A DNA stretch of 64,000 nucleotides. It comes from Brevibacillus composti. Lineage in GTDB: Bacteria > Bacillota > Bacilli > Brevibacillales > Brevibacillaceae. How positions within the stretch are numbered: position 1 is the first letter of the stretch; each line of letters starts with the position of its first letter. The notes beneath the pieces were generated by a model. The model was given only the letters and a program-made list of their open reading frames with translations. It did not search any database and was not told the origin of the DNA. The stretch lies in NCBI RefSeq assembly GCF_016406105.1, contig NZ_CP066308.1, positions 3,273,501-3,337,500 of the forward strand, given 5' to 3'. A program made the position numbers and the translations under genes. This document shows positions 23,626 through 33,213 of the stretch, piece by piece.

Positions 23626-26214
23626 TTATTTCACAATCACGACGATAGGCGTGCGCTTGCCGCCGTAGGTCACCGTAATGGTAGCCTTTCCTGTGCCTGT
23701 GGCCTTGATCACGCCGTCTTTCACATCAGCTGTGAGCAGGCGGGAGGTCGTCCAGAGCGCGGGCTTGGTCACATCTTCCTCCGTGCCGTCCGTGTAGGTG
23801 GCAATCGCCGTTACCTTTCTCGTCTCCCCTTTTTTCATTTCCACCTGAACCACATCTGTCTTCAGGTATTTCAGCATGTCCACTTCTACCGGGATGGAGA
23901 CGGTTTTGCCGTTGTAACGGGCGGTGACCGTCGTCTTGCCGTAGCCGACGCCTGTAATGACGCCTTTGGAGACGTCCGCTACTTTATATCCGCTCACATT
24001 CCAATCGGCATCGGCAGTCACATCGGTGGTGCGGCCGTCGGAGAATTTGGCGGTCAGCGAGACCGTGGCGCTCTTGCCCGATTTCAGCGAGACGAAGCGC
24101 TTGTTGGCTTCCAGGGAGGTGACGATGCCCACCTCTACCGGAACGCTGACGCTTTTGCCGCCGTAGGTGGCGGTGATCGTGGCGCGTCCGCTGCCGTAGC
24201 CGATTACCCGGCCTTTGTCCACATCGGCCACCTTGGGATTGCTCGACTTCCACTCCGCCTCCTCGCTCACATTGCGGGATTGGCCGGATGCATCGGTCCC
24301 GGTCAGGACCAGGCTGACCGTCTCATTGATCGTCAGAATCGCCACGCGCGGCTCGATCGTCAGCGTCTGAGCCTGATCCACCTCGACTGGTATCGTGACC
24401 GTCTTGTCGTCAAAGGCCGCGCTGATCGTCGTCTTGCCGGATGCTCGTGCGGTCACTTTCCCCAGGACCACATCAGCTACTTCCGGCTTGGCGCTCTTCC
24501 AGACTGCCTGAGCGGTGACGTCTCTCGTCGTATTGTCCGTGTAGGCAGCTGTCAGCTTAATCGTATCCGTCTGGCCATTTTTCATCACCAGCTTGTTCGG
24601 GCTTGGGGTGATGCTTGAAATGACGCCGACATTGACAGGCAGGCTGACCGAACGATTGGCGTAGCTGGCCGTAATGGTAGAGGCCCCTGTGCCCACGCCG
24701 ATGACGGTTCCCTGGCGGACGGTCGCGACGCTGTCCGCGCTGCTCTTCCATTCTGCCTTTGCCGTCACGTTTTCACTGTCTCCGTTGGAATACAGAACCG
24801 TCAGCTCCACCGTCGAGGAATTCCCGATCTGCAGGTTGAGCGCGGTTTCGCTCAGCGTCAGCTTTTGCGGGAGATCCACATCCACCGGGATCGTTACCTG
24901 CTTGCCGCCGTACTTGGCGGTGATTACGGCTGATCCCGCTTTGTAGGCGGTCACCACTCCGTCTTTGACAAAAGCCACGTCGCTGTTGGACGAGGACCAT
25001 TCGGCCTTGGCTGTGATGTCTTCCGGCGGTCCGGAGACAAAGGAAGCCGTCAGCTCGATCTTTTTCGTATCCCCTTTGCGCATGCCCAGATAGGTCGGAT
25101 TGGGGTCGAGATAGCGGGGAACCTCCACGTCTACACGGACTTGGACCGTCTTGTCCGCGTATTTGGCGGTAATGACCGCTTCGCCGGAGGCGTGCGCCAT
25201 GATCTCCCCTTTGCTGACAGAGACGACGTTTGGCTTGTCAGAGCTCCACTCCGCAGCCGCCGTGACGACTTCATCGTCTTTATCTGCGTAGATGGCCGTC
25301 AGCGCCAGGCTCTTTCTTTCCCCAACCCGCATGAATACGTCCTGGGGCTCTATTTTCAGTGCGCGGGTATTGTCCACCTCTACCCGAATCGCGGCCGTCT
25401 TCGTGCCGTACTTGGCTGTGATCACGGCTGTGCCCGGCCCATATGCTTTGATTTCGCCTTTGATCGCGTCGGCCACGGCGTCATTGTCGCTGGACCATTC
25501 GGCCAGGTCGGACACATTTTCATTGAAGGTGCCGTCCGGGTAGATCGCCTTGAGCTTTACCTTTTCCGATTGGCCGGTCAACAGGGAAAGCTGCTTTTGA
25601 TCCGGTTCCAGGCGATGCGCGATTTCGACGCTCACCGGAACCACGACACTGAGCCGGCCAAATTTGGCGGTCACGGTCGCCGTACCCGCCGATTGTCCCT
25701 TGATGAGCCCATTGGTCACGGTTGCGACAGCCGATTGATCGGTTGCCCAATCCGCCTTGCTAGAGACATCCGGCTCCGAAGTACCGTCGCTGTAGAGGGC
25801 CTCCAGCTTGAGCTGCACCTCTTGTCCCTTGCGAATATCCACTTCCTGGGGACTTACGATCAGGCCTTTCAGCTTTTTGTTTACGGTCAGCGCGGCTACG
25901 GCCATTTTTCCGGCGTACTCCGCCTTGATGACCGATGTGCCTACCGCCTTGGCCGTAATCGTGCCGGCATGTACGGTCGCCACACTAATATCTTCACTGT
26001 TCCACTCCGCTTTCACGGTCACGTCTTCGGTCTTTCCCGAGACATAGACGGCTGTCACCGACAGCGAGTGGGTATCTCCCGTCTCCAAGGTCAACTCGTT
26101 TTTGGACAGCACGAGGCGCGAGATTTCATCTGCAGCCAGAGCTGTCCCCAGATTTCCGCCGCTGCACATGAGCAGCATGGCGAGAAACCCCATCACTACT
26201 TTTTTCCAAAACAT
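23626..26214 (-). CDS. Secreted protein made of ten bacterial Ig-like (Big_2) repeats
   Basis: The 862-residue product consists of a signal peptide (residues 1-28, cleavage after ALAA) and ten tandem Big_2 domains of about 83 residues. Each domain has the same frame: a K-G-x-T/S start, AxYxDGxxxDVTxxAxW, SxxxxVAxVxxGxIxAxxxGxAxITAxYxGKxxxIPVxV. No other domain, anchor or sortase signal is present. Such repeats occur in cell-wall and adhesion proteins. GGGGAGGAAAG lies just before the ATG. The stop is about 100 bases beyond the IS1182 right end; the gene itself is intact. Confidence 0.9.
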   Translation of the reverse strand: MFWKKVVMGFLAMLLMCSGGNLGTALAADEISRLVLSKNELTLETGDTHSLSVTAVYVSGKTEDVTVKAEWNSEDISVATVHAGTITAKAVGTSVIKAEYAGKMAVAALTVNKKLKGLIVSPQEVDIRKGQEVQLKLEALYSDGTSEPDVSSKADWATDQSAVATVTNGLIKGQSAGTATVTAKFGRLSVVVPVSVEIAHRLEPDQKQLSLLTGQSEKVKLKAIYPDGTFNENVSDLAEWSSDNDAVADAIKGEIKAYGPGTAVITAKYGTKTAAIRVEVDNTRALKIEPQDVFMRVGERKSLALTAIYADKDDEVVTAAAEWSSDKPNVVSVSKGEIMAHASGEAVITAKYADKTVQVRVDVEVPRYLDPNPTYLGMRKGDTKKIELTASFVSGPPEDITAKAEWSSSNSDVAFVKDGVVTAYKAGSAVITAKYGGKQVTIPVDVDLPQKLTLSETALNLQIGNSSTVELTVLYSNGDSENVTAKAEWKSSADSVATVRQGTVIGVGTGASTITASYANRSVSLPVNVGVISSITPSPNKLVMKNGQTDTIKLTAAYTDNTTRDVTAQAVWKSAKPEVADVVLGKVTARASGKTTISAAFDDKTVTIPVEVDQAQTLTIEPRVAILTINETVSLVLTGTDASGQSRNVSEEAEWKSSNPKVADVDKGRVIGYGSGRATITATYGGKSVSVPVEVGIVTSLEANKRFVSLKSGKSATVSLTAKFSDGRTTDVTADADWNVSGYKVADVSKGVITGVGYGKTTVTARYNGKTVSIPVEVDMLKYLKTDVVQVEMKKGETRKVTAIATYTDGTEEDVTKPALWTTSRLLTADVKDGVIKATGTGKATITVTYGGKRTPIVVIVK

Positions 26215-26478
26215 GACTTTCCTCCCCTGTTTGTATTTGCACTCTGCAATTCCCTTCCCTATTGGTTATCGGCATCAGGAAAATATTACATGAGGGGAAA
26301 AATGGGAGAATGGCTCTTAACCCTCCCCATCCTTCACAGAGATGTAACCTATCGCCCTGTGAATACGTCCCTACCAGTGACAAGGAAACGGACTTCATGC
26401 CCGCGGGGCTTTGTTCGCGCAGAGGAGCAGAGCTTGTACACCGGGAGAAAAACTAGGAAATGGGAGCTAATTGGAGAG

Positions 26479-27120
26479 ATGAATGCGCCGCAGAGGAAAT
26501 CGAAGGAAAACGCTGCAAACGAAACGAGAAAAAAGAGCCGGGGCCGCATCCTCATTCGCGCGCTCGCCGTCTTGCTGGCCATCGCCGGATGCTGGACGGG
26601 GTACTTGCTGTGGAAAATGGAACGAACCATTCAGGAGGCCGTTCCGCGGCAGGCGGACGTCGCCATCATCCTCGGCGCCGCCGTGTGGGGAGACCGACCC
26701 AGTCCCGGCCTTCGCGAACGGCTGGACGGCGCATTGGAGCTGTATCGGGAGGGGTATGTACCGTATCTGCTCGTCTCCGGCGGCCTGGGAGAGGGAAAAA
26801 CCTCTACCGAAGCCGCTGTGATGAGAAACTATTTGATGGAGCAAGGCGTGCCGGAGGAGCATATCCTGCTGGAGCACCGGGCGCGGGATACCTATGAGAA
26901 TCTGAAGTTTAGCCGGGAAATCATGAGGGAAAACGGGCTCTCCCGCGCACTCGTCGTCAGCCATGACTACCATCTCGCCCGGGCGATCGACATCGCCCGC
27001 CGCCTGGAGATCGACGCTTCGCCCGTCGGCGTCACCTCTCATGTGCTGTACGGCCCTTTTCATATAGCAAGAGAGGTGCTGGCTTTCACCAAATGGCACC
27101 TCTCGTCGCTCTTCCTCTGA
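26479..27120 (+). CDS. YdcF/SanA-like DUF218 membrane protein
   Basis: The 213-residue protein has an N-terminal anchor (residues 24-41, ILIRALAVLLAIAGCWTG) and an outside DUF218 domain: DVAIILGAAVWGDRPSPGLRERLDGALELY, LLVSGG, STEAAVMRNYLME, HARDTYENLKFSRE-like segment and VVSHDYHLARA. Members include SanA, YdcF and ElyC, linked to envelope integrity and peptidoglycan precursor metabolism. The ATG at 26479 is taken over the long open frame upstream, which is antisense to the Ig-repeat gene. GGGAG lies 12 bases before it, a rather long spacing. Confidence 0.85.
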   Translation: MNAPQRKSKENAANETRKKSRGRILIRALAVLLAIAGCWTGYLLWKMERTIQEAVPRQADVAIILGAAVWGDRPSPGLRERLDGALELYREGYVPYLLVSGGLGEGKTSTEAAVMRNYLMEQGVPEEHILLEHRARDTYENLKFSREIMRENGLSRALVVSHDYHLARAIDIARRLEIDASPVGVTSHVLYGPFHIAREVLAFTKWHLSSLFL

Positions 27121-27192
27121 TGTTTACAAGGGATGTGCGGAATGCTTCCCGGATGACGATCGCGCCGGGAAAACGGCCGCCCGATCCGGTCA

Positions 27193-28143
27193 TCAGCTCT
27201 CGATGCGCTGATTCTTCCGCATGATCGCAAATACTTCGACATAGTGGCGGATCCGCTCCAAGACGCGGGCCGCCTTTGTTTTTTCGATCCGGTTGCCGTT
27301 GGAGATCGACATATGCTCCTCCAGCTCCTCCAGCGAGTAGTTGGAGGTGAACAAAGTCGGCAGGTGATTGTTGACGCGGTGGTTCAGGATCACCCCGATG
27401 ATCTCGTCGCGCACCCACGGCGTCAGGTTCTCTGCGCCGATGTCATCCAGGATGAGCACCGGTACGTCTTTCAGCACCTCCAGCTTGCTCGCGTGGGATT
27501 GGTCCGAGAGCGAGTCCTTCATCTCCCGCACAAAATCGGGGACATACACCATCAGCGAGGCGATGTTGCGCTCGGACAGCTCGCGGGCAACCGCCCCCAT
27601 CAGATAGCTTTTGCCGACGCCAAACGGCCCGTGCAAGTACAAGCCTTTGATCTTTTCCCCCGACCCGACCTTTTCGCAAAATTGCAGTCCGGCCGCGACG
27701 GCAGCCCGATTCCCCGCGTCCAGCTCCAATTTCTCAAAGCTGGCCTGCAGCGTCTCCTCGGAGATCGAGTAGCTGCGCATCAGTCTGCGGCGCCGCTGGT
27801 CTTCCTCGTACACCTGCTGCTTCTCGCAAGGAGAGATCGGGCTTACGATCGTCCCCTGCACCAGCTCCAGCCGGTTGCGATGGCCTTTGACCAGATTGGG
27901 ACACTTGTCCAGCCCCGGGCAGCGCTCGCACCAATACTGCTCCTTGACCGCTGTATAGACACTCGACAACGCTTTTAGATAATCCTCGCGGGTCAGCTCG
28001 GGATGCGCCTCTTGAAAAGCCTGGAGATAGCTGGAGGAGCGAAGCATCTTGTCCAGCTGCTGCTCCGGCGTGAGCAGATTCCGCGGGGTCCGCTTGGCCA
28101 GCTCTTGCATAAACTCACTGATGGATTCCATCAATCCGCTCAC
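27193..28143 (-). CDS. dnaI: Primosomal protein DnaI (helicase loader)
   Basis: A 316-residue AAA+ ATPase that loads the replicative helicase with DnaB and DnaD. The N-terminal zinc module is visible (Cys72, Cys75, Cys81, His88), as are Walker A GPFGVGKS at 172-179 and Walker B VLILDDIG. The GTG at 28143 overlaps the dnaB stop (GTGA). It is the last gene of nrdR-dnaB-dnaI, the order known from Bacillus. No U-rich terminator was found in the 70 bases after it. Confidence 0.95.
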   Translation of the reverse strand: MSGLMESISEFMQELAKRTPRNLLTPEQQLDKMLRSSSYLQAFQEAHPELTREDYLKALSSVYTAVKEQYWCERCPGLDKCPNLVKGHRNRLELVQGTIVSPISPCEKQQVYEEDQRRRRLMRSYSISEETLQASFEKLELDAGNRAAVAAGLQFCEKVGSGEKIKGLYLHGPFGVGKSYLMGAVARELSERNIASLMVYVPDFVREMKDSLSDQSHASKLEVLKDVPVLILDDIGAENLTPWVRDEIIGVILNHRVNNHLPTLFTSNYSLEELEEHMSISNGNRIEKTKAARVLERIRHYVEVFAIMRKNQRIES

Positions 28144-29603
28144 ACTCCTTTCTTCCGCTTACGCAGGGATTCCAGCATCTTTTTCAGCTCCGGATCATCC
28201 TCGATCGTCTTCACCTGATTCGGCGCCTCCTGCTGCGGTCTCGGCTCCCGCTCCTGCGACAGCTGCCATTCGACGGAGGCCGGCAGCTTGTCCTGCAGGA
28301 CGGCACGGCCGTTGCGCCTGAGAGGCGTCTCCTTGGAAGCCTTGGATGTCTTCGTTTTTTCGACGTGCTGCGCCTTTTGCTCGGCGCGGTCCAGGATCTG
28401 CCGCACGGCTTCGTCTACCGTCGCAATCCGCTTGGCCTTCCAGCTGTCGCGGATCGTCTCCAGATAGGCCTTGGGCAGCTCCATCTGCATGCTGCTCAGC
28501 GTATGGAGCAAGAGCGCATTGACGACCTCGCTGGTCATCCCGTCGTGAAAGACCAGCGTCTCGGCGCGCTCCAAAAATACCTTGCTCACCCGGCCGCCGA
28601 CCACCTTTTCCAGGAGGATGAGCGGCGAGAGCTGACGGCAGATCCGCACGAACATCTCGCTGCCTGCCTCGGGCAATTGTCCCGGCCCCCACTCTTCCTC
28701 CCCGGGAATGGGCTTCGGCAGAGTCCGTGACAGCTTGCCGTCCGTGTACCGCTGAATCAGCCGCTTGCGCAGAATCTCGCTGTCCAGCGAGCCGTCCGGG
28801 CGGTAGAGCGTCCAGTCCCGCAGCTCCTGGCCCAATCCCCAGCTGTCCAGCTGGTAGAAATGATGCAGCTTGTACAGCAGCTCTACCCCATCACGGGAAA
28901 AGACCTGATCGGCCTTGGCATTGTCCGGGAGATAATGGCGGAGCGAAGAGAGGCTCAGCGGATGATCCACAGACGGCTCAAACGCGGCCTCCATCGGTGC
29001 GGCCGGATAGCGCTTCTCCAGGTCGGAGAGGAAATGCTCCCGCTCCGAGCCGCGATGCACCTCCAGCTCGGAAGGTTTCAAGGATTGAAACACTTCGTGA
29101 AAATCTTTGGTGATGTTGTCCGTGATCGTGTACTCCTGATCCAGAGCCGCTCCGAGGGGATCGGCATACTTTTGCCGGAGCTGCAGGTAGCGTATATTTT
29201 CGACTTTGTTCAAGAGCATGAGTGACAATACGTAATCGGCAAAAAATTCATGCGGCGTCAGCGGGGGCTTGACCAGGTATTCATAAAAATAGTCCCGCTG
29301 CAGGTTCTCCCGGCGGCGAACCGTCAACAGGCCGAGTGCTTCCAGGCGCTCGCGGGCCGACAGCAGCCGGTCCAGCGAATGGCCGCTGATCAGCATCAGA
29401 TTGCGGTGCGTGCTTTCCACGGCCGCCCCGCTCTCCTCTTGCACCTCATGCACGAGCAGCATGTAGAGGGAAAACGAATCGGAACCGATGATCGGCAGAT
29501 AAAGCTGCGTGACATAGCCCAGCTCCGCAAAGCTGAGCGGTCTTTTCATCCGTACCACATAGCGATCCTTGGGTGTCAATTCGTTCCACACGAGACGACT
29601 CAT
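28140..29603 (-). CDS. dnaB: Replication initiation and membrane attachment protein DnaB
   Basis: The 487-residue product is the Gram-positive DnaB that remodels oriC and recruits DnaI-helicase; it is unrelated to the E. coli DnaB helicase. The N-terminal winged-helix region (FAELGYVTQLYLPIIGSDSFSLYMLL) and the C-terminal DnaB/DnaD helical domain (residues about 310-400, FVRICRQLSPLILLEKVVGG) are present. The end is highly charged. It sits between nrdR and dnaI with a four-base overlap to dnaI. Confidence 0.95.
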   Translation of the reverse strand: MSRLVWNELTPKDRYVVRMKRPLSFAELGYVTQLYLPIIGSDSFSLYMLLVHEVQEESGAAVESTHRNLMLISGHSLDRLLSARERLEALGLLTVRRRENLQRDYFYEYLVKPPLTPHEFFADYVLSLMLLNKVENIRYLQLRQKYADPLGAALDQEYTITDNITKDFHEVFQSLKPSELEVHRGSEREHFLSDLEKRYPAAPMEAAFEPSVDHPLSLSSLRHYLPDNAKADQVFSRDGVELLYKLHHFYQLDSWGLGQELRDWTLYRPDGSLDSEILRKRLIQRYTDGKLSRTLPKPIPGEEEWGPGQLPEAGSEMFVRICRQLSPLILLEKVVGGRVSKVFLERAETLVFHDGMTSEVVNALLLHTLSSMQMELPKAYLETIRDSWKAKRIATVDEAVRQILDRAEQKAQHVEKTKTSKASKETPLRRNGRAVLQDKLPASVEWQLSQEREPRPQQEAPNQVKTIEDDPELKKMLESLRKRKKGV

Positions 29604-29761
29604 CTATCTGTTCCCTTCCTGTCCAATCTGGTGTTCCTATTATAGCATGTCCGGGGGGTGATAGATACGAGACTGACTGGAAGCGTCGTCTCTATTGAAC
29701 GACAAAACAGGCGGAGGCTGCATCGCCCGTCGCCAATGTTCCCACTTTTCACTTGCCAGAC

Positions 29762-30232
29762 CTACTCCCCGCTGCCTCGCGCTTGCGACAGCAGCTCCTC
29801 CAGTTCCTTCATGAAGACGTTGATATCTTTAAACTGGCGGTAGACAGAGGCGAAGCGCACATAGGCCACCTCATCCACATGGTAGAGCCGCTCCATCACT
29901 TTTTCGCCGACGTCCTTGCTGGGAATTTCGGCCTGTCCGCAGCTGCGCAGCTCCCGCTCGATCTCATTGACGACGTTCTCCAGCTCCTCCAGCGTCACGG
30001 GACGCTTTTCACAGGCGCGCACCAGTCCGCGCAGCACCTTCTCGCGGCTGAACTCTTCCCTCGTGCCGTCCTTTTTGATAATCAAGAGAGGGGTCTCTTC
30101 CACCACTTCAAATGTCGTGAAACGGCGCTCGCATTTTTCGCATTCTCTTCTGCGGCGAATCGATTTATTATGATTAAAAGGGCGGGAATCTAGGACTCTA
30201 GTCCCATTATATTCACAAAACGGACATCGCAT
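29762..30232 (-). CDS. nrdR: Transcriptional repressor NrdR
   Basis: A 156-residue protein: N-terminal zinc ribbon (CPFC at residues 3-6, then [12 protein letters not shown]) and ATP-cone domain ([22 protein letters not shown]). It senses dATP/ATP and represses ribonucleotide reductase genes through ACACAATATATTGTGT-type boxes. Such a box, a perfect palindrome, lies in this window ahead of the B12-dependent reductase gene (59935-59952). It is the first gene of nrdR-dnaB-dnaI. Confidence 0.97.
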   Translation of the reverse strand: MRCPFCEYNGTRVLDSRPFNHNKSIRRRRECEKCERRFTTFEVVEETPLLIIKKDGTREEFSREKVLRGLVRACEKRPVTLEELENVVNEIERELRSCGQAEIPSKDVGEKVMERLYHVDEVAYVRFASVYRQFKDINVFMKELEELLSQARGSGE

Positions 30233-30368
30233 CCGAAATCAACTCCCATACAGTCAATACTCACTTAAGTGTCCCTCAATTTCACAGCGGAAGTCAAGTC
30301 AATCCTTGGGCCTATTTCATGTGACTGTCTGTTTAGGTACAATTATGGTACAAGCTGGAGGGATATCT

Positions 30369-31496
30369 ATGAGATTCGTGTCAATCAGACATGCGCAACC
30401 CGGGATGAAAGTGGGACGTACGGTCTTTACCGAGGACGGCAAAGTATTGCTGGGCGTCGGCATGACCCTCACAGAGCGCCTGATTCAGGGACTGGTTCGC
30501 TCTGGCGTCGACTCCCTGTACATAGACGATCCGCGGACAGAGGACATCGTGGTAGAAGATGTCATCCGCCCGGAGACCCGTCAGGTAGCAGTAGAGACGA
30601 TCGAGAAAACCGTCAAGCAAATTACGAATTCCAATAAACTGGCCCGCAAAATCTCGCTCAAGGAGATGGGCCTTCACTTCCAACAGGCGTTTGGCTCGAT
30701 TTTGGACGATCTGATGCAAAACAAGCAAATGGTAACTCATCTGGCCAACATCTCGACGCATTCCCCATCCCTTTACCATCACTCGGTAAACGTGGCCGTG
30801 CTCGCGACGGCGGTGGGCATGTCCATCGGATACAACCGCAGCCAACTGATCGAGCTCGGTGTCGGGGCGATGCTGCATGATATCGGCAAAGTGCAGTTGC
30901 CCGCTGAATTGCTGCAGAAAAAAGAGCGCTGGAACGAAGCGGAGATGGAAATCGCCAAGCAGCACTGCATGCTCGGATTCAACCTTTTGCGCAAAGAGCA
31001 TGACATCTCGCTCCTCTCCGCCCACATCTGTCTGCAGCACCATGAACGGCTCGACGGCAGCGGCTATCCGCAAGGCCTGAAGGGCAAGAATATTCATGAA
31101 TATGCACAAATTGTCGGGATCTGCGACATCTATGACTCGCTCACCTCCCCGCGTCCCTGGCGCAAGCGCTACATGCCGCAGGACGCCCTCGAATACCTGA
31201 TGGGAGCGGGCGGCCATCTGTTCGAGCATCGGCTGATTAATGCCTTCCGCAGCCACATCGCCATTTTCCCCATCGGGAGCAGCGTCGTGCTCAATACCGG
31301 TGAGGTCGGCGTCGTCTGCCGGGTCGATCCGGACTACTGCCATCGCCCGACGATCCGGATCATTAAAGACGGGCGGGGAAATGACGTAAGAATCAGCTAT
31401 GATCTGGACCTGAAGGAAAACCTCAAGCTGTTTATCACCGGCTTCGAGGACGACCAGCTGTTCTCCATCAGCGATCTGACAGGGACAGTATCGTAA
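30369..31496 (+). CDS. HD-GYP domain protein, probable cyclic-di-GMP phosphodiesterase
   Basis: A 375-residue protein. The N-terminal 130 residues form a DUF3391-like region. The HD-GYP domain follows: HHSVNVAVLATAVG, the HD pair in MLHDIGKVQLPAELL, HHERLDGSGYPQGL with the GYP signature, and ICDIYDSLTSPRPWR. The C-terminal 70 residues carry a PilZ-like strand pattern. All metal-binding His/Asp are present, so hydrolysis of c-di-GMP is likely. The ATG at 30369 has GGAGG seven bases upstream. A probable TTTCAT-N17-TACAAT promoter lies at about 30318-30346. It is transcribed away from nrdR. Confidence 0.88.
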   Translation: MRFVSIRHAQPGMKVGRTVFTEDGKVLLGVGMTLTERLIQGLVRSGVDSLYIDDPRTEDIVVEDVIRPETRQVAVETIEKTVKQITNSNKLARKISLKEMGLHFQQAFGSILDDLMQNKQMVTHLANISTHSPSLYHHSVNVAVLATAVGMSIGYNRSQLIELGVGAMLHDIGKVQLPAELLQKKERWNEAEMEIAKQHCMLGFNLLRKEHDISLLSAHICLQHHERLDGSGYPQGLKGKNIHEYAQIVGICDIYDSLTSPRPWRKRYMPQDALEYLMGAGGHLFEHRLINAFRSHIAIFPIGSSVVLNTGEVGVVCRVDPDYCHRPTIRIIKDGRGNDVRISYDLDLKENLKLFITGFEDDQLFSISDLTGTVS

Positions 31497-31572
31497 ACGC
31501 TGTCGGCTGGACGAGTCAGCCATCAAAAAGAAAGGTCTGGCCCATCATACCCATGTGCAAGATGGCCACGGC

Positions 31573-31608
31573 AAAAAACCGGAGCAGGCAATCGCTCCGG
31601 TTTTTTTT
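31573..31608 (+). terminator. Strong terminator after the HD-GYP gene
   Basis: Perfect 13-bp stem AAAAAACCGGAGC/GCTCCGGTTTTTT with an eight-base loop and eight T; it could act in both directions. Confidence 0.9.
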
Positions 31609-31659
31609 GCTGCCGTGTGCCGTGGTCTCCCCGACGATTTCAAAATCGCGCGGTTCCGT

Positions 31660-31767
31660 TTATTCGATCTCGTTTCGTTGGACAGAAGCGACCGGCTCCA
31701 CGTTTTCCGTGTACATCCGCTTCACCAGCTCGCTTTCGGCCTCCACGCGATCCCCCTGCGTTGCCAT
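31660..31767 (-). CDS. Possible 35-residue small protein, weak evidence
   Basis: A short hydrophilic frame (MATQGDRVEAESELVKRM to the end IE), also open upstream of the ATG, where AGGAGG lies about 45 bases away in the same frame. No proper ribosome binding site is seen directly ahead of the ATG. No family is recognised. Confidence 0.25.
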   Translation of the reverse strand: MATQGDRVEAESELVKRMYTENVEPVASVQRNEIE

Positions 31768-31905
31768 CAAGTCCTGCGACTCCCGCTGCTGATCATTTGG
31801 CTTTATCCTCCTGTTCTGCGGGAAACCCCCTTCTTACTATGAGTTTTTATTACAGATTGGCCCGGTTGGCGAAGTTGCGGGAGCTTTTCCCCGTGCGCAG
31901 CAAAG

Positions 31906-31947
31906 AAAAGGAGGATGTCTGCCATGATAATCGGCAGCACATCCTCC
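31906..31947 (-). terminator. Terminator of gapB
   Basis: On the minus strand GGAGGATGT...ACATCCTCC with inner CTGCC/GGCAG pairs, followed by TTTTC, ten bases after the gapB stop. Confidence 0.8.
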
Positions 31948-31956
31948 CATGCTTAC

Positions 31957-33003
31957 TTATTTCGCGGCTACAGCAGCCTTTTCCTCGCTCCGGTTGCGGT
32001 TGTGATCCTCGGATACGTGACGCACCAGGTCTACGACGCGGCAGGAGTAGCCCCATTCGTTGTCGTACCAGGCGATAACTTTTACCTGATTCGTTCCCAT
32101 CACCATGGTGGAAAGTCCATCGATGATCGACGAGTGGTCGTTGCCGTTGAAGTCGCTGGAGACGAGCGGCTCGTCGCAGAATTCCAGGTACCCCTTCATG
32201 CTGCCGTCTGCAGCCTCGCGAAGCACGCGGTTTACGTCCTCGACGGTTACCGGCTTTTTCGTATTGATGACCAGGTCCACGACGGAGACGTTAGGTGTCG
32301 GGACGCGCAGGGCAAAACCGTTCAGCTTGCCGTTCAGCTCGGGCAGCACCTTGCCCACCGCACGGGCCGCACCAGTCGTGGTCGGAATGATCGACTCGCC
32401 CGCTGCACGTGCGCGGCGAAGGTCTTTATGCGGGTTGTCGATGTTCACCTGGTCGTTGGTAATCGAGTGGATCGTGGTCATCAGGCCTTGCTCGATGCCA
32501 AAAGCGTCATGCAGCACCTTGGCGACTGGCGCCAGGCAGTTGGTCGTGCAGGATGCGTTGGAGACGATGTGATGCTTGTCGTGATCGTAGATTCCTTCGT
32601 TTACGCCCATCACGATGGTGGCATCCTCTTCTTTCGCCGGAGCGGTGATCACTACTTTTTTCGCGCCGCTCTGCAGATGCTTGCCAGCCCCTTCACGGTC
32701 CTTAAACTTGCCGGTTGCTTCCACCACGATCTCGACCCCGAGCTCGCCCCAAGGCAATTTCAGCGGATCGCGATCAGAGAGCACGACGGTAGGTTTTCCG
32801 TCGACGAGGATCTTGTTGCCCTCTACTTCCACTTTATGGTTAAACCGTCCATGAATGGTGTCATATTTCAACAGATGTGCCAGTGTCTCAGGCGGATAGC
32901 TCGCGTTAATCGCGACGATTTCGATGTTGGGGTCCTGAACGGCACGGCGGAATACCATGCGCCCAATTCGGCCAAAACCATTAATACCAATTTTGATAGT
33001 CAT
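31957..33003 (-). CDS. gapB: Glyceraldehyde-3-phosphate dehydrogenase, gluconeogenic GapB type
   Basis: A 348-residue enzyme converting glyceraldehyde-3-phosphate to 1,3-bisphosphoglycerate and back. NAD(P)-binding [10 protein letters not shown] is at the start, and the active-site Cys152 is in SNASCTTNC. The stretch [19 protein letters not shown] and the isolated position next to nrdR-dnaB-dnaI match the GapB form, which in Bacillus works with NADP in gluconeogenesis. The promoter carries a box matching the CcpN consensus. A single gene unit with its own terminator. Confidence 0.93.
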   Translation of the reverse strand: MTIKIGINGFGRIGRMVFRRAVQDPNIEIVAINASYPPETLAHLLKYDTIHGRFNHKVEVEGNKILVDGKPTVVLSDRDPLKLPWGELGVEIVVEATGKFKDREGAGKHLQSGAKKVVITAPAKEEDATIVMGVNEGIYDHDKHHIVSNASCTTNCLAPVAKVLHDAFGIEQGLMTTIHSITNDQVNIDNPHKDLRRARAAGESIIPTTTGAARAVGKVLPELNGKLNGFALRVPTPNVSVVDLVINTKKPVTVEDVNRVLREAADGSMKGYLEFCDEPLVSSDFNGNDHSSIIDGLSTMVMGTNQVKVIAWYDNEWGYSCRVVDLVRHVSEDHNRNRSEEKAAVAAK

Positions 33004-33049
33004 ATTTAGAAACCCCTTCCTTATTAAGTTACACTTATCCGTTACTCTT

Positions 33050-33077
33050 ATTATAATAAGTATGTCACAATTATCAA
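33050..33077 (-). promoter_or_regulatory. gapB promoter
   Basis: TTGATA, 16-bp spacer, perfect TATAAT on the minus strand, 46 bases before the ATG. Confidence 0.85.
33059..33069 (-). promoter_or_regulatory. CcpN-like operator inside the gapB promoter spacer
   Basis: TGTGACATACT fits the published CcpN consensus TRTGHYATAYW at every position (consensus recalled). It lies between -35 and -10, where a bound repressor would block gapB during growth on glucose. Confidence 0.65.
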
Positions 33078-33180
33078 TGTGTTTTACTGAAAAATAAATA
33101 TTTGGACGATTTGTCTGATTACTTTGTCCTTATTTTGCCTCATTTCGCCACCCGCTTTCACAACTTTTGCGGGAAAAATC

Positions 33181-33212
33181 AAAAAGCCGCTCCCTTCCAC
33201 AAGGACGCGGCT
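33181..33212 (-). terminator. Terminator of the polA-mutM-coaE-transglycosylase unit
   Basis: AGCCGC/GCGGCT stem followed on the minus strand by TTTTTGATTTTT, directly after the stop at 33214. Confidence 0.75.
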
Positions 33213-33213
33213 C

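Larger units (their letters stand above)
31609..31956. other. Gap between the HD-GYP terminator and gapB
   Basis: Holds the gapB terminator and one weak small frame (31660-31767). In Bacillus speD lies in this interval; no trace of it is seen here. Confidence 0.5.

Noticed and set aside
25141..26478. Long N-terminal extension of the DUF218 gene
   Set aside because: The extension is antisense to the Ig-repeat gene; the protein's anchor and family match begin after 26479.
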